From: Eopsaltria australis
Taxonomy: Eukaryota > Chordata > Aves > Passeriformes > Petroicidae
Length of the DNA stretch: 64,000 bases
Reading direction: 5' to 3'
Assembly (NCBI GenBank): GCA_034509425.1
Contig: JAVTVJ010000667.1
Location: forward strand, 124,001 to 188,000
Numbering within the stretch: position 1 is the stretch's first letter; each line of letters starts with the position of its first letter. The position numbers were made by a program, and so were the translations under genes. Of this stretch, positions 48,901-62,329 are shown in pieces. The notes below the pieces were generated by a model, which ran no database searches, had not been told where the DNA came from, and worked only from the letters and a program-made list of their open reading frames with translations.

Positions 48901-51900
48901 TTGACCTTTTTTAAGTTATTCATTCCTCTTTTCAGAGTTCTTTTTCCCTTGTTTTCTGTAGTGGTTGCTCTTTTGGTTTAATTATATCAATGTTGTGCAG
49001 TGCATCGATTGCCTAGAGATGGGTCCTTTAGAGAACAGTACAAGAACAAGAGTATGCAACAAATCCTTTGTTGTGGAAATAGATACAAAATTCCAAACTT
49101 TGCCCTGGGGAACTGTCAATGTGACAATTTTCACTTCTCCTACAACTCATGAAGAAGGTGTCTTTTTGATGCAGCTGATGGCTAGAGGAGCTGTGATCTT
49201 TGTGCACATTTTCTCTGACAAATACATGATTGAGGCAGTCCTTAACAGCAGAAAATAATGTGGTTTATAAGCACTGCAGTGAGGAAGGTGATCAGGAAGT
49301 GACAATAGTGGACCTTTCTTAGGCTCCTGCCTGACTTGTCAAAATGCAAGAGAAGGAAAGAGATGCAATTATGTTTGATCTTTGGCTAACATAGAATGAG
49401 AAGATAGTAACACCTCCAAGCAATTTTAATTGTTTTGGTTTTTACCACTGAGATGGAAACCCATTTAGGGTAAAGTTTCTGAGGATATTTTCAGCATTTT
49501 AAGCTCCTCATCAAGCTGAAAGAAATGTGAAAGCAGTGAATTCCTTTAGTGGTCTGGTGCTTGGATTCAAAGCATGGACAAAAAAGCCAAAAATCCCAAA
49601 AATCTATCTGCAGTGGAAGGCAAGAGGGCAGATTGTGAAGTCATCACCACTAAAGGCGTCACAAGTAATGAGCTGAATATGAAATTTCTTGTTGTAAGTG
49701 TGAAGGCCTCAACGGATGGTCTTTAATCTAAGACTTTTTCTTCCTTTTTTATCCAACCCTAGATCTCCCTGCTCTACCTCCCCTAATTAATGCTCGAAAT
49801 TTCTCACAGGAAACCACTTCCCTGGTTGCAGTAATGTCATACCAGCACAGCAGAGGAAATAAGGATGAGAGGACAGGGAGACAAAAGGCAGACAGTTTCT
49901 AACCCTTCTTCCCTCACCTCAGTATTCCTAGAAGTATTTGTTCAGGTCCAGCAATAGTTGCACTCTGGCTTATGTAACACCGCCTCTGAGAAGTCAAAAG
50001 AATGTCACCCTTTTGCAGCACTAAAAACACAGTGATACTGCACAATGCATGCAATTTTCTTCGGAGTTCAGGTCTTCTCTTCAGCTATTAACTTTTCATG
50101 AAAAATACAGAAGTACACAGAAAGCATCTCCAGGTGGGGTTTGTCTCAGAAAATAGGGAGTCTCAGTCTTCTCTGACTCATACCCTACTCTCGTGCAAAG
50201 AAGACAGTAAATGATAAAAGTGTAATGATGAACAGCTTGGGTTGGGGTATAAAGGATGGGGAGTGGGGTGACACATTTTGTCAATCTGAGGAAGCACTGC
50301 AAGTCCTCACCTAGTAAAGTTCCCACTTACTTGTCTGACTACACCAGGTGTCTTCCAATGTCAGCATTTTAGATATTCAGAGTAGACCAGACACTTTCAA
50401 GACTTAAAAGAATCTTCTTCATGTAGCAAAAAACTGTGTGACAACTTAAAGCATTCTCATGCACCCTGAGAGTGCCCCAATGTTTTCTGACAGCTGACAA
50501 ACTAAAAAGGACGAGGCTGTCAAATGCAAAGAATGGGTCCCCTCCTTTTGGCTTCTGTCCCTCTGGTCTATTCAATTAGGATTGATCAAGCTGTGTCAAA
50601 GGTCCCTCCTCTGTTTCAGTGGCCACCAAGAGCTTTCATGATGACTAATGATAGGCTAGCCTTAAAAAGAAAAGGAGAAGAAATAGAAAGGATAATACAA
50701 GTGTTTCTTTTTCCCTTTCTTTCTTCTATCCTTATGTTCCAATTAGGCACATTACCTTTACAGTACACTAAATGGATTTAACATAATTGTCATTGTTCAA
50801 TGATACACCAGGCCCTTCTACCTTCCACATTTGTCTCTCAAGCAGAAACCACCACTTAAGCAAAATAAGATTTAATCATATTTGATGAAAGACAAGGTGG
50901 AAGATAAATGTTTTTCTTCCTCTGAAAGATATCTAAAATATTTGAATTCAGATATGGATAGCAAAGGGAAACTGGGTAACACTGCTGATAAGAAAATTAT
51001 ACATTTCTTCGGTATCTTGCATACATTTAAGAATTGCTGAACTGTTCCATCTCTGGTACTAGAATTGAGGAAATGACCCAACCATCCTCTGGTAGTTCCC
51101 ATACCTGTTCACGTTTCTCCTAAATTTTTTTCTGAACTTTTTGCCTGTTTAATACTAATATTCAGGTACCATTTACACTTGAAGGTATATGCCATCCTTT
51201 TCTTTGGAAGCATGTGTTAAGTTGTTGGTCCATGGCAGCCATTTAAAAATTTTTTTGGTCTGTCAGTCCTAAAATTAGGCATGATTTGTAACAGATATCT
51301 CCCAAATCTTAAATTAGACCAGGACCAGAAAGACAGAATGATCTGTGCCAAACAGTTTAGATGAAGGTGATGGGATGACACCATGAACAGAATACAAATT
51401 TATGATGATAATTCTTATTATTGCAATAACAATATAAAAATTGCATCTATCTTGTTATCCTAGAAACCAGACAAGGACTGCCAAAGGCTCCCATCAAGCA
51501 TCAGTTATGTACAGGATATAAGCCTCTATCTAGTTACAAATCCTTTATTTATTTCTAAGGGTTAATTTTCTCTTAAAGCTAAATTATATAAAAGAAAGGA
51601 ATGGAGAGATCCTAAGAGATTTGAAAAGCAAATAAAGCCTGAGAGTCAAAATCTGTTAGAGTAACACAGGTCTAGGGATTTTCCTTTCAAGTTCACACTG
51701 AACTTCCTGATTTTCACAACCGTATTCATGTCTAGTATAAAATCTTTGGAAATTTCTACTTAGTCTTAAGAACCAATTATTTGCCTGGGCATCTGAGTGA
51801 GTTCCAATCACAATGTGCCAGAACTTGATCATGGCTGAATATCACTGTTCTAAAGATGCCTGATCCAGATTTTCCCACACATAAACTGTCCCTTAGGAAT

Positions 51901-52379
51901 GAACATGCCAGTGAGTTTCCTAGTGTGGTCATGTTAAAACATTAGTGACAAAAATGCTGTGAAATTCATTTTTTTCTTTTAAGAGAGGGTTATGGCATTT
52001 AGTGCTGATTGAGTTTTTCCTGCTCTGACCTGAAAGTAGAATCACCCATTTATTGCCAGAAACTTTTATCAGATTTACCAATCTTTTTGTAATGTTTAAT
52101 AACTTTCCAAAAGGATGAAAACTGAGGGACTTCCCATCTTTCAGTAAAACTCAGTGGCAGCCCATTTTCTGTCTCTTCTTGAAGCCACTGAAAATATGCT
52201 CTTAAATAGAAAAAATTTCCACTGATGTCAGAAACATAAATGAAATTTAAATATTGAAGTTGTGTAGTATTCTGATTTTGTAACAACAAAACACTACATT
52301 TATGCTGTGCCTTTGTACTGAAGGATCCTAAACCATGATGCAAATACTGTAACATTAGCTCTCACAGCCTTGAAGCATC
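45976..52379. other. Non-coding DNA, no feature recognised
   Basis: A long AT-rich stretch with short frames on both strands. The pair at 48715-48981 and 48965-49258 encodes a hydrophobic segment and an unrecognised 97-residue product, without splice or start context. No repeat family, RNA gene or strong motif cluster identified. Confidence 0.4.
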
Positions 52380-52475
52380 AACTATTATAATTGTTCAGCC
52401 CATGAGGAAGTGAGGCAGACACAGACTGAATTAATCCAGGTTCACAGACAGTCAGGAGGGGTCCTGACAATTTTG
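52380..52475 (-). mobile_element. Possible MIR-like SINE fragment, antisense
   Basis: CCATGAGGAAGTGAGGCAGA, then ACAGACTGAATTAATCCAGG and TTCACAGACAGTCAGG, follows the complement of the MIR core (GATGAGGAAACTGAGGC...AAGGTCACACAG). Divergence is high and the ends are unclear. Confidence 0.35.
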
Positions 52476-52859
52476 ATAAGCAAAGGCTACAGGGATCACA
52501 TGCAGAGATGCTCTGGAAAGGTGAGGGGAAGTGACAACTACCTAATTACTTAGACAGATCATCACTTTAATCACTTATTGTATGTTTTACTAAACCCCAG
52601 AAGTCATAAGAGCCATCATTGGTGAGGAGATGCCATAACTGCGCATACCAAAGACCAAAATCTCCCAGAACTTGCTTGTCTAAGTCACTGGCTACTGATA
52701 CTGAAATGTAGCTCACTGTCATTGAAATGAAATCACAAATTCCAAGCTAATAAGATTTTCTGCCATTATTAACATTAACTCCACATGGAAACAGAACTGC
52801 CAGCCCCACCAGAAGGAGCTGAGGAGGTGGTGTTGCAAGACAAGCAGGTTTTGGGAGCA
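52476..52859. other. Non-coding DNA, no feature recognised
   Basis: No gene or repeat recognised. Confidence 0.5.
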
Positions 52860-53010
52860 GCGAAAAGTCATGGAGCAAGGGAAAAGAGGAGGAGGAGAAG
52901 ATGGTGTCAGGGAGGTCCATCTTAAAAAGAAAAAAAGTGGGGAACAACATGTCCAAATGCACAAACAGATGAGGAGTGGGAGGGGAAGCAAAGACAGAGG
53001 GGAAGGAGTT
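52860..53010 (+). repeat. Purine-rich low-complexity stretch
   Basis: About 150 bases are dominated by A and G on the + strand (AGAGGAGGAGGAGAAG near 52886, GAGTGGGAGGGGAAGC near 52974), with a few interruptions. The complementary frames encode Leu/Pro/Ser-rich artefacts. There is no sign of a gene. Confidence 0.6.
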
Positions 53011-53925
53011 GAGCCCAATTACATGATCACAAACAATATTTTTGCCACTCAAGAAGTCACCACCATGCTGGTGAGACACAGCAGACAGCCAGCCATACCA
53101 TTATGGCACAGCAGTAAAAGGCCTGAGCTGAAGGCATGTGTACAACCCTGTGATGGTGTCTCAAGACATAACGCACTGACTTCCTGGCTCATGACCTTGT
53201 GGCCAGCCCTCAGAAGGTAAAAAACATGCAATAATAAAAGGCTTTTCAGTCTAACAGAGCAAGCATTTAAAGAAAAAAAATCAGAAGTTGAAATTATATA
53301 AATGTTTCTTTTTGTTTTCTTTTTTAAGCAGTGAGTATAATTGCCTATTGAAAAACAAGTGGTGTATTTCGTAATACTTCCTTCAAAAAGAGTACAGAGA
53401 TATTTCGGAAGACAAATTTCAACTTAAAATGTCATTGCACTTAATGAAAAGCTAATAGGGGAAATCAGTGCCCAGTTATATGTAGAGGGTCAGACAAAAA
53501 GAGTGATGGAGGGCTGTTGGCATTGGTGTTATGCCTGGCACTGATGGAGGCCTGGAATGACACCAGCTGGTCTGTGCTGCCATGTTTTAAGCAAATTTGG
53601 CAAGAGGCACTTGAAAAATTTTCAGTTGCAGTTGAAGGATCTAGAGGTCTTCAGAAGCAAATGCATTTCTGAATGAACACATTTACTATCTGGAAACATA
53701 ACTACACAGTTTTGGTCAGGGTCCTTTTGGAAGGGTGTGGGAAGACCATCAGGCTTTATCAACAGACCAGCATTTGTAAAACATATCCACACAAATTGGC
53801 AGTTATAGCAGAAATATCCAATCTGAAGGTTTAAGTTACACTTTTGTCTCTGTTACATGGTTGTCTAAAAAGATTGATTTCAAGCTACAGCCAGTATTGT
53901 GTGCTAACTCCAGGGTTCAGTTTGC
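53011..53925. other. Non-coding DNA, no feature recognised
   Basis: No gene, element or RNA recognised. An A-run lies near 53273-53280. Confidence 0.5.
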
Positions 53926-53960
53926 CTAAATAAATAAATAAGTAAATAAATAAATAAATA
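53926..53960 (+). repeat. AAAT tetranucleotide microsatellite
   Basis: About eight TAAA units with one interruption (AAGT near 53940). Confidence 0.95.
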
Positions 53961-56034
53961 TTGCTTGCTAGATCTTGTGGCAGCTAACACTTCTAGGCTA
54001 GGCTTAGCTTTCCATTTCTGTGTGCATGGACCTGCACCCTGAATAATGTCAAATGCCTCTAAAATGTACATCACAAAACTGCAGATCTGTTAAGATTTCT
54101 AATCTTTACTGGTGAGTATCAACTTTTCATTGCACACAGAGAAACCAATTCCCATCTTCTCTCCCTCCAGAAATTAGACTGTACAGTGGAAAGGCTCCAA
54201 GTCGCTGCTGTTTAATGGCAAATTGGCTTGGGGCACCAGCAGTACTAGTTCTAAAATCATTAACTGAGCTGCCACCAATACATCTTTCACAGTCAAGCTG
54301 CAGATAAATGGATGGTGAGATTGTCAAAGATGAAATTCAAAGTTACTGATGAGTTCTATCCTCATCTTCTGATTTTTGAAAAATAATATTATTTAATATT
54401 ATTTCTTCAAGTGCAATGTATTTTTTTTCCAAGTGGAAAATAAAGGGCTGTGATAGGAGAAAGCAGAGAATAATTTTCCTCTCTAAAACAATCAACTTCT
54501 CTCCCTACTCCCCTTTCTCCAAGACCAAACTCCATTAGTAGTTTGCTTTGATAGGAAGGGGTAAGATTTGTAAAAGCTTCTGAGATGAGGAGAAAAGAGA
54601 CCTGAAAGAAAGAAAAATGATGTATGTTTTTGTCGAGGGGAGGGCAGCATGGCAAAGACATTTGTGGCTCCAGCAATATTGATCCTGAGACAAAGGTACC
54701 CCTCAGAATTCCCAGGTTACAAATGAACATGTCTTTCCCCATCCTCATACCCCATTAATCGAAATAAGCTCTCTTCTTGAATCACAGCTTTTCTTCTGCT
54801 GCAGGTCAGTAAAAAGCATTGACTGAGGGTTGGGAAAAAATCCCTTCCAAGGGAAGTGTGGCACCTCTCCTCAGCTACTGTGGATCACAGTCCAAGTGAG
54901 AAAGATAAGCAGATTTTTGAATGGGTGGTACATGAACTGATGTATCTCTGTATCTCTGGTGGCATGGTTTGATGGCAATGGCTGTTAGAGGGTTTTCATG
55001 CAAATTGTGAAATCACATTAAGCACCCTCTTCTGCCTGGAAGAGGTTGTTTCCTGCAAGATACTCAGTGGAATGAAAGAGGGAGATTCAGGGAAAGCATT
55101 GCTGTAGGTGTCTTTCCAATCTTCCTATGGAACTAAGCTAGGTTTTCTCCTTACTGAAGAGGCCAGAAAAGATACATAAAACAATTACCTGTATTTCTAA
55201 GATATCATCTACTTTAGGGTGGAATGAATGCTCTTCAATGGAAGTACAGATCACTACTTATTGTTTAGAATGTTGCCTTCTATGACTAGCTTAGAGGTTA
55301 GGCTTAAAATCTGAATACCTTAGATGAGACACTCTTCCCTGTCTTCTCTGAATCTTTTAAGCCAGGAAAGCAATGTCCTCATCTTGTTTAATCCCCAGGA
55401 GGTTCATAGGAAGAGAGTCATTGGTGATTTTATGCGAAAAATAGCTGTACCTTCAGCATTTTGTTGCTCAATGAGGGTATTTCATGGGCAAACATATGGG
55501 TGAAACTGTGCTATGCATGAGTCACAGGCATGGAAGATAAATATCTGAGACTGTCAACAGAGTGGTCATTTCATGTCCTTACAGATATTAACTCCCACCA
55601 TAGTTAAAGTCATTGCCTGTATAGAAACACCATTTATTGGCAGGAAGCACATGGAAAATCTGAGTCATTTTACAGACTCCTGACATATGTAGGGACCATC
55701 AGGGATAGCAGAGTTATAATAGATGATGCTCCTCCAGCACAAGACATTTTTTATACCATGCACTGCAAATCACAGATTCTCAGCATCACCCAGAAATCTT
55801 TGATGGTGATTTGTGACCTGTTTGAAAGGTTTTTTATTTACTGCAGTGAAAAGTTTTTCAGTCTTCTCTAAACTCCAGTATATTTCTGACCCAAACTGTT
55901 CCAAAGAGGTATCCAGGAATAATAATTCTCAGGAATATTATGCTAAACTGTTAGGCATAATCTTTTGTTATAAGCCTTTGGGTATTTAATATTTACTCCA
56001 CATGGATTTATTCTGTTTTATTTTATTGTTAATG
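53961..56034. other. Non-coding DNA; isolated POU octamer
   Basis: No gene or repeat family recognised. A perfect octamer ATGCAAAT occurs at 54998-55005 but with no partner motif. Duplicated TAATATTATT words lie at 54384-54404. Confidence 0.45.
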
Positions 56035-56092
56035 GTTAGAATCGATGATATTAAGGTCTTTTCCAGCCTAAATGATTCTATGATTGTATTTT
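56035..56092 (+). mobile_element. CR1 LINE 3'-end fragment, sense
   Basis: AGAATCGATGATATTAAGG, then TCTTTTCCAGCCTAAATG and ATTCTATGATTGTATT, is the 3' terminus of an avian CR1 with its terminal ATTCTATGAT repeat. Only about 55 bases remain. It lies in the opposite orientation to the other two short CR1 pieces. Confidence 0.85.
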
Positions 56093-57439
56093 AATACTGC
56101 CCTTATGATTAATTGCAAAAGGACATTATTAGAGTGCAGATTCAACCCTTTCTTCCTTAGTCAACTCTACCAATGTGAGGGAAACAAGTGATTCTTCTTT
56201 TACAAGAAGATAAAATTATGATGAATGTAATATAAGGAATAATTGAATTAGTGTCATAACAGCGGCATAGACTTCAATTAGAAAAAAATATTTCCATTGT
56301 GATAAAGTTCTGGCTATAAATTTCAGAAATCATATATTTTTGTAGTCTTATATTTCTTTGCTCAGGAAATGTCTGTCACTGAGGACCTGAGGATGACTGT
56401 AGAGATGAAAGGTTTCTCTTCACAGAAGAGTGAAAGGGGAGGAAAAAAAGCCTGTCCTGTAAATGAGATACTATTTTCAGGAATCAAGTTAAAAGGTAAA
56501 AGACACCTTGCTCCTCAAGCATGTGACTGTTAAGTCAAGGTGTTTTGTTTAACATGGCAAAGAGCAAAATGTGATTCTATAGGTCTGTCTTACCTGTAAA
56601 ACATTTTCTTCCATTATTTAAAAAAGGTGGAAGAGGACAAAGATTAACAAATTTTTCAGGGAACAGATAGTGTAACATCAGAACTTGTTTAGACCACTGT
56701 TTAAAATGGAATAAAGTGGTGGGTATGGATTTGTGCTGAAGGCTGTCAGTATCAGGTAGTACACTTTTCAGCAAGGTCCTCATTATTATATAATTTTATC
56801 TGAGAAGTAAAAAGGCGAATGAGCTTTTCTCACGGCAACATGGTGTTCTACATATAAACCAAAATCCCCGAGTTCGGTAAAGCATAAACTAAGCTGCAGG
56901 GAAGAACTGTGATGTCCAATGAAGCCTTCAAAAAAATTTGCAAATCTGTGTGTGCACATACATGTGCACTTTGGGACCAGGTGGCCCCAGTGGTTAATTA
57001 CAGTGTTAGCTGTTCGTGGAAAAATAATTGTAGCCAAAGATGGCTGACTTGAGTGAGAAGAAAAAAAAGGAAAAAAACCAAGACATTTTCATACTGTTCT
57101 TGTTTCATTTTCTTGCACATACTAAAGTACATTTACAAACAGGAGAACAGCTTAAGTTTCTTCAGGGAGCAGCCAAGTTCATAGCTATTGTAATGGGCTG
57201 GAGTATTTCACAAAATTACTTAAAAAAATTGTTCCCTGTGTCTTCCATATCCCTTTCTCAATTTCTTTCTCTACAAAAAACAAACCCCAAATATAAAAAT
57301 ATGTATTTGTAATGTTTCAGTCCTGTTTCATCACAACAGTAATTATTTATATAGCACTGTCACTTTCAGCTGGCAGATATGGAACTTATACTCTGGGTAG
57401 TTACTGAGAGAAGACCAGGCAGAACTGTAACCCCTTTTT
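56093..57439. other. Non-coding DNA, no feature recognised
   Basis: AT-rich DNA without recognisable gene or element. An A-rich patch at 57059-57078 gives a lysine-rich artefact frame. Confidence 0.45.
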
Positions 57440-57780
57440 TTCGTGGCATTGTCACCACACAAACACACCATACAGCCCTGGCATTGCTAGGAAAAAGTGT
57501 CGCTAGTGCCTCTTATTAGTGTTTATTATCATAACTGCTCATTGTATTGCCCATTATGTTAATGAATTAGAACAACAGACCTAAATGTTTGTTGTTGTAT
57601 AAAGCTCATTAGTCTCTGAGAGGAACTCAGTGCAACATGAAGGTTGAGGAGCTGGGTTGCAGGAATATTACCAATTAAGTCCTATATGAACACACAATTA
57701 GGTAGGATGACATGCTTGATTTACGTTGCTTTATGGCTAAGCTGGATAAACAGCGTATCGCTGAAGACGAGAAACCTGCT
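57440..57780. promoter_or_regulatory. Candidate conserved non-coding element
   Basis: A repeat-free block with clustered AT words (TTATTAGTGTTTATTATC, TGTTAATGAATTAG, CTCATTAGTC) and retained CpGs (GTGTCGCTAG, TTTACGTTGC). A CpG-bearing inverted repeat CAGCG-TAT-CGCTG lies at 57751-57763. GTTTATTATC and TGTTTGTTGTTG resemble forkhead and SOX words. Regulatory role is inferred. Confidence 0.3.
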
Positions 57781-58139
57781 CCCCCTTTGCTCATCCCCAC
57801 CCTGCTGGAACCTATTCTAATGTTTCCAGTGGGAGCTCAGCACACAAGAACGGCTGGGCAAGGTTATTGGTGCCATCCTGAAGCACATTTAACTCTCTCT
57901 GCTGAGCTAAAGGGATGGGGGCAGAGTGTGTTCCTGCTGTGGCACTTGTGAGTTTAGTTGCTCACCCCTTTCTCACCAATGTTCGATGTTCATGGGGCAT
58001 TTTTCCTCAGTACCTCAAGCCTGCAGTGATTGTCAGTTTACAAATGGCTCTACACCACATCGTACTTCTTCAAATAGAGCACTGGACTTAATTTAGGTTT
58101 CTCCATCAGCTCTTGCCTTCCCTGAAAACACGCACAAGT
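57781..58139. other. Non-coding DNA, no feature recognised
   Basis: Nothing recognisable. An open frame of 79 codons at 57712-57951 is unsupported. Confidence 0.5.
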
Positions 58140-58470
58140 ATTTATTATGCAGCACATAATGCAGCATGCACCATTGTACATCACACGTACATACACTGCA
58201 CATCAGCATGCACCATCGGGTGAGATCCTTGTGAAGCATCACTCTCCCTTAACTTTCTTTTCCCTGAGTATGTGTTTGCATCATTATATACATTTATCAC
58301 AGCTGAGGGGAGACGCAATTGAAAGGCACTTTCAGAAGTTGTCACCTCCAGCTTCTCAGCCATAAATTGCTACCTCCCAGCTGAGACTTGGTAACTGATC
58401 ATATGAGCGCTCCTAATTGTTTCAGAGCAAGGTGAAACTTCAATAATGAATTAAACTATGGAATCAGCAA
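58140..58470. promoter_or_regulatory. Candidate conserved non-coding element
   Basis: A repeat-free block with repeated GCAGCA/GCATGCACCAT words (two copies of GCATGCACCAT near 58165 and 58208), TATTTATTATGCAGC, CTCCTAATTGTTTC and CAATAATGAATTAAAC. CpGs are retained in ATCACACGTAC, CATCGGG, AGACGCAATTG and TGAGCGCTCC. The mixture suggests an enhancer or other constrained DNA. This is an inference. Confidence 0.3.
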
Positions 58471-60169
58471 CCATTAAATAGCAACATGTTGTTTTTTGGG
58501 GGTTTTTTTCAGTGTAAGGCGTTTTATTTCCAAAATTAGAGGTTACATGTACAGGTAGAAACCCAACGGGAGCCAGGAGACTGCTAGTGAAAGACACAGG
58601 CAGCTGATCAGCAGTGTCTTGTTCTGTGTGAGGCACCTGTCTCTCACAAATGTGTCTTTCAAAAAGCCACGTCTCCCCAGTCTTTTGGCTTATTCTGTGC
58701 TGTCTTTGGCACCTGCACAATCAGTTGTTGACCTCTCTTTTCAATGACGCTGGCTTGGCTCTGAAATAAAGCAGAAGAGATGGTGAGGTACAACTGAGAG
58801 ACATTTTATGATGCTGTTTCTTACTGCCTGAAATGCTGCACTTGGACAGTCTAAATCATGGAGCTGTACAGAGGGCTTGAGTTTGCATCACTTTTTCTAA
58901 CTGTTCTAAGCAAATATGGTGTGGCTACATACTAGGACATTTGTTGTGTGGGTATCTAGTGACTCAGAAATCAAGTTTATTCTTGGTGCTATATTGACCA
59001 GAACAATATAAATGTGCCATAAGTCAGCTTTGGTAAGAGACTAAGGAACTACACACGTTTTACCACTGTTCCTGTGCGTGCAATACTAGTGCACTATTCA
59101 CTGTGTCAGCTGTCTGGCAGACTTTTGCATCCTATCTTTTTGTTCATACTGGGATAGAGGAGTCAAAGTCCTCTCCTGTTCTAAATTGCTGATGAATATT
59201 ACATCCCTCTTATAGTCTTTTCCCCTATTCAGCATGAAGAAACGTGAAAATTTCACCATTGCATTGCTTTAGAGTTTAAAGCTCTGTCATTTCTGGTGAA
59301 AAAATACTTAATAACAACAAACTTGGACTCATCAATGGGGAAATGAGTCTGCTTTAGAAACAAAGGTAGCAATCAGCTTGGAATTGATGTGAATGTTTAA
59401 AAAGAAACTGAGAGGCACGAAATGTCAGTTTTGAATGGAAAGGAGAAGCGGCTGTTAAGGGGAAACTGGGAAGATCAGGAGTATGATTCATTGGAAACAC
59501 ACACCCAAACAAACAAAAAAATCCCTGCAGAAACCAAAAACAGCCTACAAAAGGGAGAAGAGAGATGGGGACCTACAGTTCCAAGAAGAGTTGAAAGGAC
59601 ACAGTCACAGGTATCCCTGATGTGCTCAGAAAGTCTCTTTTGGGATCTTTCATGGTTCTAGCCTGGAGGCAGAGGAGGAGGACCTGACAGGAAGCAGCTG
59701 TAGAGCTGTACAGCCTTCGTTTGACATCAAGAGTATTTCTGTGGGGATTTCTAAAGAAGATTTTGCTACTGTCCCACCCTTTTCTTTCCTAAATATCCTA
59801 TCCAAGCATGTACTTTTTGAGGAATAGTTTGACATCATTAGTTTTGGAGACTGATGTTTGAAACAAGCTGCATTACCCTAGACAGACACACCCAGGTTTT
59901 CTCAGCCAGATCCTGAAGGACTTATCTTTATCACTTTGATTATCTATTTGCCTTCTGTCCCACAGTCCTCCTGGAACTTTGGCAAGAGTGCAAAATGATG
60001 TGCATTGTTAGGAGTAGAGACAACTCCAGTGCTCTCCATTGGAACCTTCCTGCCCACTTTACTCTAGACAACATGTCTCAATATTCCTATACTCTGCTAG
60101 TCATTTTAATCTGGATTCAAACAAGTAATGCTTGATTGCAATTTTCCTAACAAGTGTGAAATATCCCAA
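58471..60169. other. Non-coding DNA, no feature recognised
   Basis: No gene or element recognised. Open frames are under 90 codons. Confidence 0.45.
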
Positions 60170-60290
60170 GGTCCTTTGAACTCTACTCCATTTTACAAAG
60201 GAGCTTTCTCATGCAAGAAGGCAGAAATAGAGACACTGTTCCCTGGTACTTCATGCAAAGCAGTGATGAAAGATGAGAGGAATGGGTATT
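60170..60290 (-). mobile_element. Possible MIR-like SINE remnant, antisense
   Basis: CTCCATTTTACAAAGGAGC, then AAGGCAGAAATAGAGACAC, and later AAGCAGTGATGAAAG loosely follows the complement of a MIR 3' half (CCATTTTACAGATGAGGAAACTGAGGC). This is a weak call. Confidence 0.25.
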
Positions 60291-61979
60291 AGTAGGAATG
60301 AAAAAGGAACCATTTTTTTATATATTTATTTTATTTTCCATTTCCACCGAGTCTTTGCTGGAAGGATTGTTCCAATCTGCTCCTGTAGATGCTAGATCAA
60401 GTGTCCTATTCCATCTGCCTGCATTGGTTTTCCTTGATTGAATGGACTAAAGGTGAGAAGCCTCTAATGTGGGCTGATGAAAGTGGAGCTGGCACTCCAC
60501 AGCAATGGGATAAAGGTGGCAGGTCTGATTTTTCAAACTTGCCTGAAGACATCATTCCACTTTGTCTCATTTTTAACCTTCAGTTTCAAAGATGGGGAAA
60601 AGACAAAAAGGAAGGGGTAAAGATTCCTAAGGGCTGATTCTGAACAGTGATCTTCCCAAGCATAAACTCTATTGAGGTCATTTACTGTCAGGCATTTTGA
60701 AAATCAGAATTTGTCTCCACCACTGTCATATGCAGATAAAGAAAGAGGAAGATTTAAAAAAACAAAATTTAAAAAAATAATTCTCCCCCACCCCTACTGT
60801 TTTTGAAAGAGACCACTCTGTGTCTCTGTAAAAGAGCAAGAATTTATCATCATCTCTGTCTTCAGATGTCATTCATGGAAGCTTGCTGAAAAACTTTTTG
60901 AACCAGCCTTCTGTGGGTAGTAAATTTTTGTCTTCTTTCCTTAGAGTTTGCTAGTTACTTGAGGCTTCTGCAAAATTTAGGTCCTTTTTGTCATGGTAAT
61001 AAACAATCCTAAATCAATAGCTATTCCATGCCCCTGTTAAGGGATCTCTCCCCAGTTTTCTAGGACAGTGTCTCTAAGGAAGACATGACTAAAACACATC
61101 TGAAATGGAGTCAAGATGTTTGTAAAGTCTGGCTAATTGCCATAGTAGGAACAAGATAATCACTGCCACGTGCTTCCTAAAATTTTGATGTGAAAGAAGA
61201 GTGAAGGAAAAAGAGTCCCAAAAGAGTCCCAAATATTAAAACTGATGCTGCAGACTTTGAGATCTGGGCTTTCCTGTTTTCTGGAGATCAGGATCATTTG
61301 AGCTAGAGGTGGATCCTAGAGGCGCTTGTGGTTTAGTCTCAACTTATCTAGCTTTAGACAATTACCTGAGAAACTTTTACTGGTTTCATAATAACCAAAA
61401 TCTGTTAAAGGTGGGGAGGGGTTGTTTTACAGAGGGAATACAACCACTTTATATTTGAATTGTTAATTTTTTCTGCATTGACTGCAGTGATTGGTCAGGA
61501 TGCTCACACTCTAAGCTGTAGTATCTTAGTGAAATACATGGAAGGGTCTGGGCCACTGTGTCCCATCAAATCACTCTTGAACCTTGATGGATTTTGGCCT
61601 GATTGTAATTCAGAACCAAGACCATTTCCAAATCACAAACCTGTACAAACAGCTTGGCAAAGCACAAGGTGTAATTTCTGAGCTGAGCTGAGCAGCAAGA
61701 TCTTCTGTGGTATCCACCAGTGAGGTGAGAATACCTTTTAGTCATGGCACAAATACACTGGTGGTGAAGTAGAACAGCTTAGAAAGGAAAGGTCGTCCTC
61801 TTCAAAACCAAACTAACGGCGAACAAACTCACTGCCTTAATGCATACCGATTAAAAGGAAATCAGGATGGGTAATTAACTCCTCTCTCAAGTGTTTGTAC
61901 AATTCACTTTCCCTCAGCTGCATTTCCTGAGCACTCCTGGTGCTAAGCTCTGAAGACGTTGAATAATGACTTAGACCAC
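60291..61979. other. Non-coding DNA, no feature recognised
   Basis: No gene recognised. AT-rich tracts lie at 60314-60340 and 60755-60780. AAAAGAGTCCC is tandemly duplicated at 61208-61230. Confidence 0.45.
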
Positions 61980-62170
61980 TGAGTTAAAAGTTTATTTTCT
62001 TAAAAGATCTGTTCTCCCATTCAATCCATTTCACACATTGCCCTCCACCAAGCAGAACAATAAAATGAACTATAATCATAAATCCACGGGTGTTTTGAGG
62101 TAGCCCATTCATAGTTACTCAGACTAACAATATGAGTCAGCCCGCAGCACCAGGGGAGATGTTAAATTTA
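61980..62170. promoter_or_regulatory. Candidate conserved non-coding element, left block
   Basis: A repeat-free stretch with ACAATAAAATGAACTATAATC, TAAATCCACGGGTG and TATGAGTCAGCCCGCAGC (TGAGTCA is an AP-1 word near 62133). CpGs are retained in a poor background. Regulatory role inferred. Confidence 0.25.
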
Positions 62171-62329
62171 CGTTGTTAAATTTTCACTCTTACCTCTATA
62201 GTTTCTCTGAATACTCCATTCCCTATTTAATACAACCTGCTAATCTGTTTTCTGTTTATTTTTCAAACACAGGCCTTCTGCCTCCTACACCATTCAGCAT
62301 CCCGCCCACCTCCCCTCCCCCTCTGACTT

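Noticed and set aside
48715..49258. Two adjacent open frames, the first strongly hydrophobic, considered as a degraded viral or membrane gene
   Set aside because: Neither matches any family I know, they are in different frames, and no flanking terminal repeats or splice sites support them.
54998..55005. Isolated ATGCAAAT octamer
   Set aside because: A single 8-mer is expected by chance at this window size, and no partner motif or dense block lies around it.
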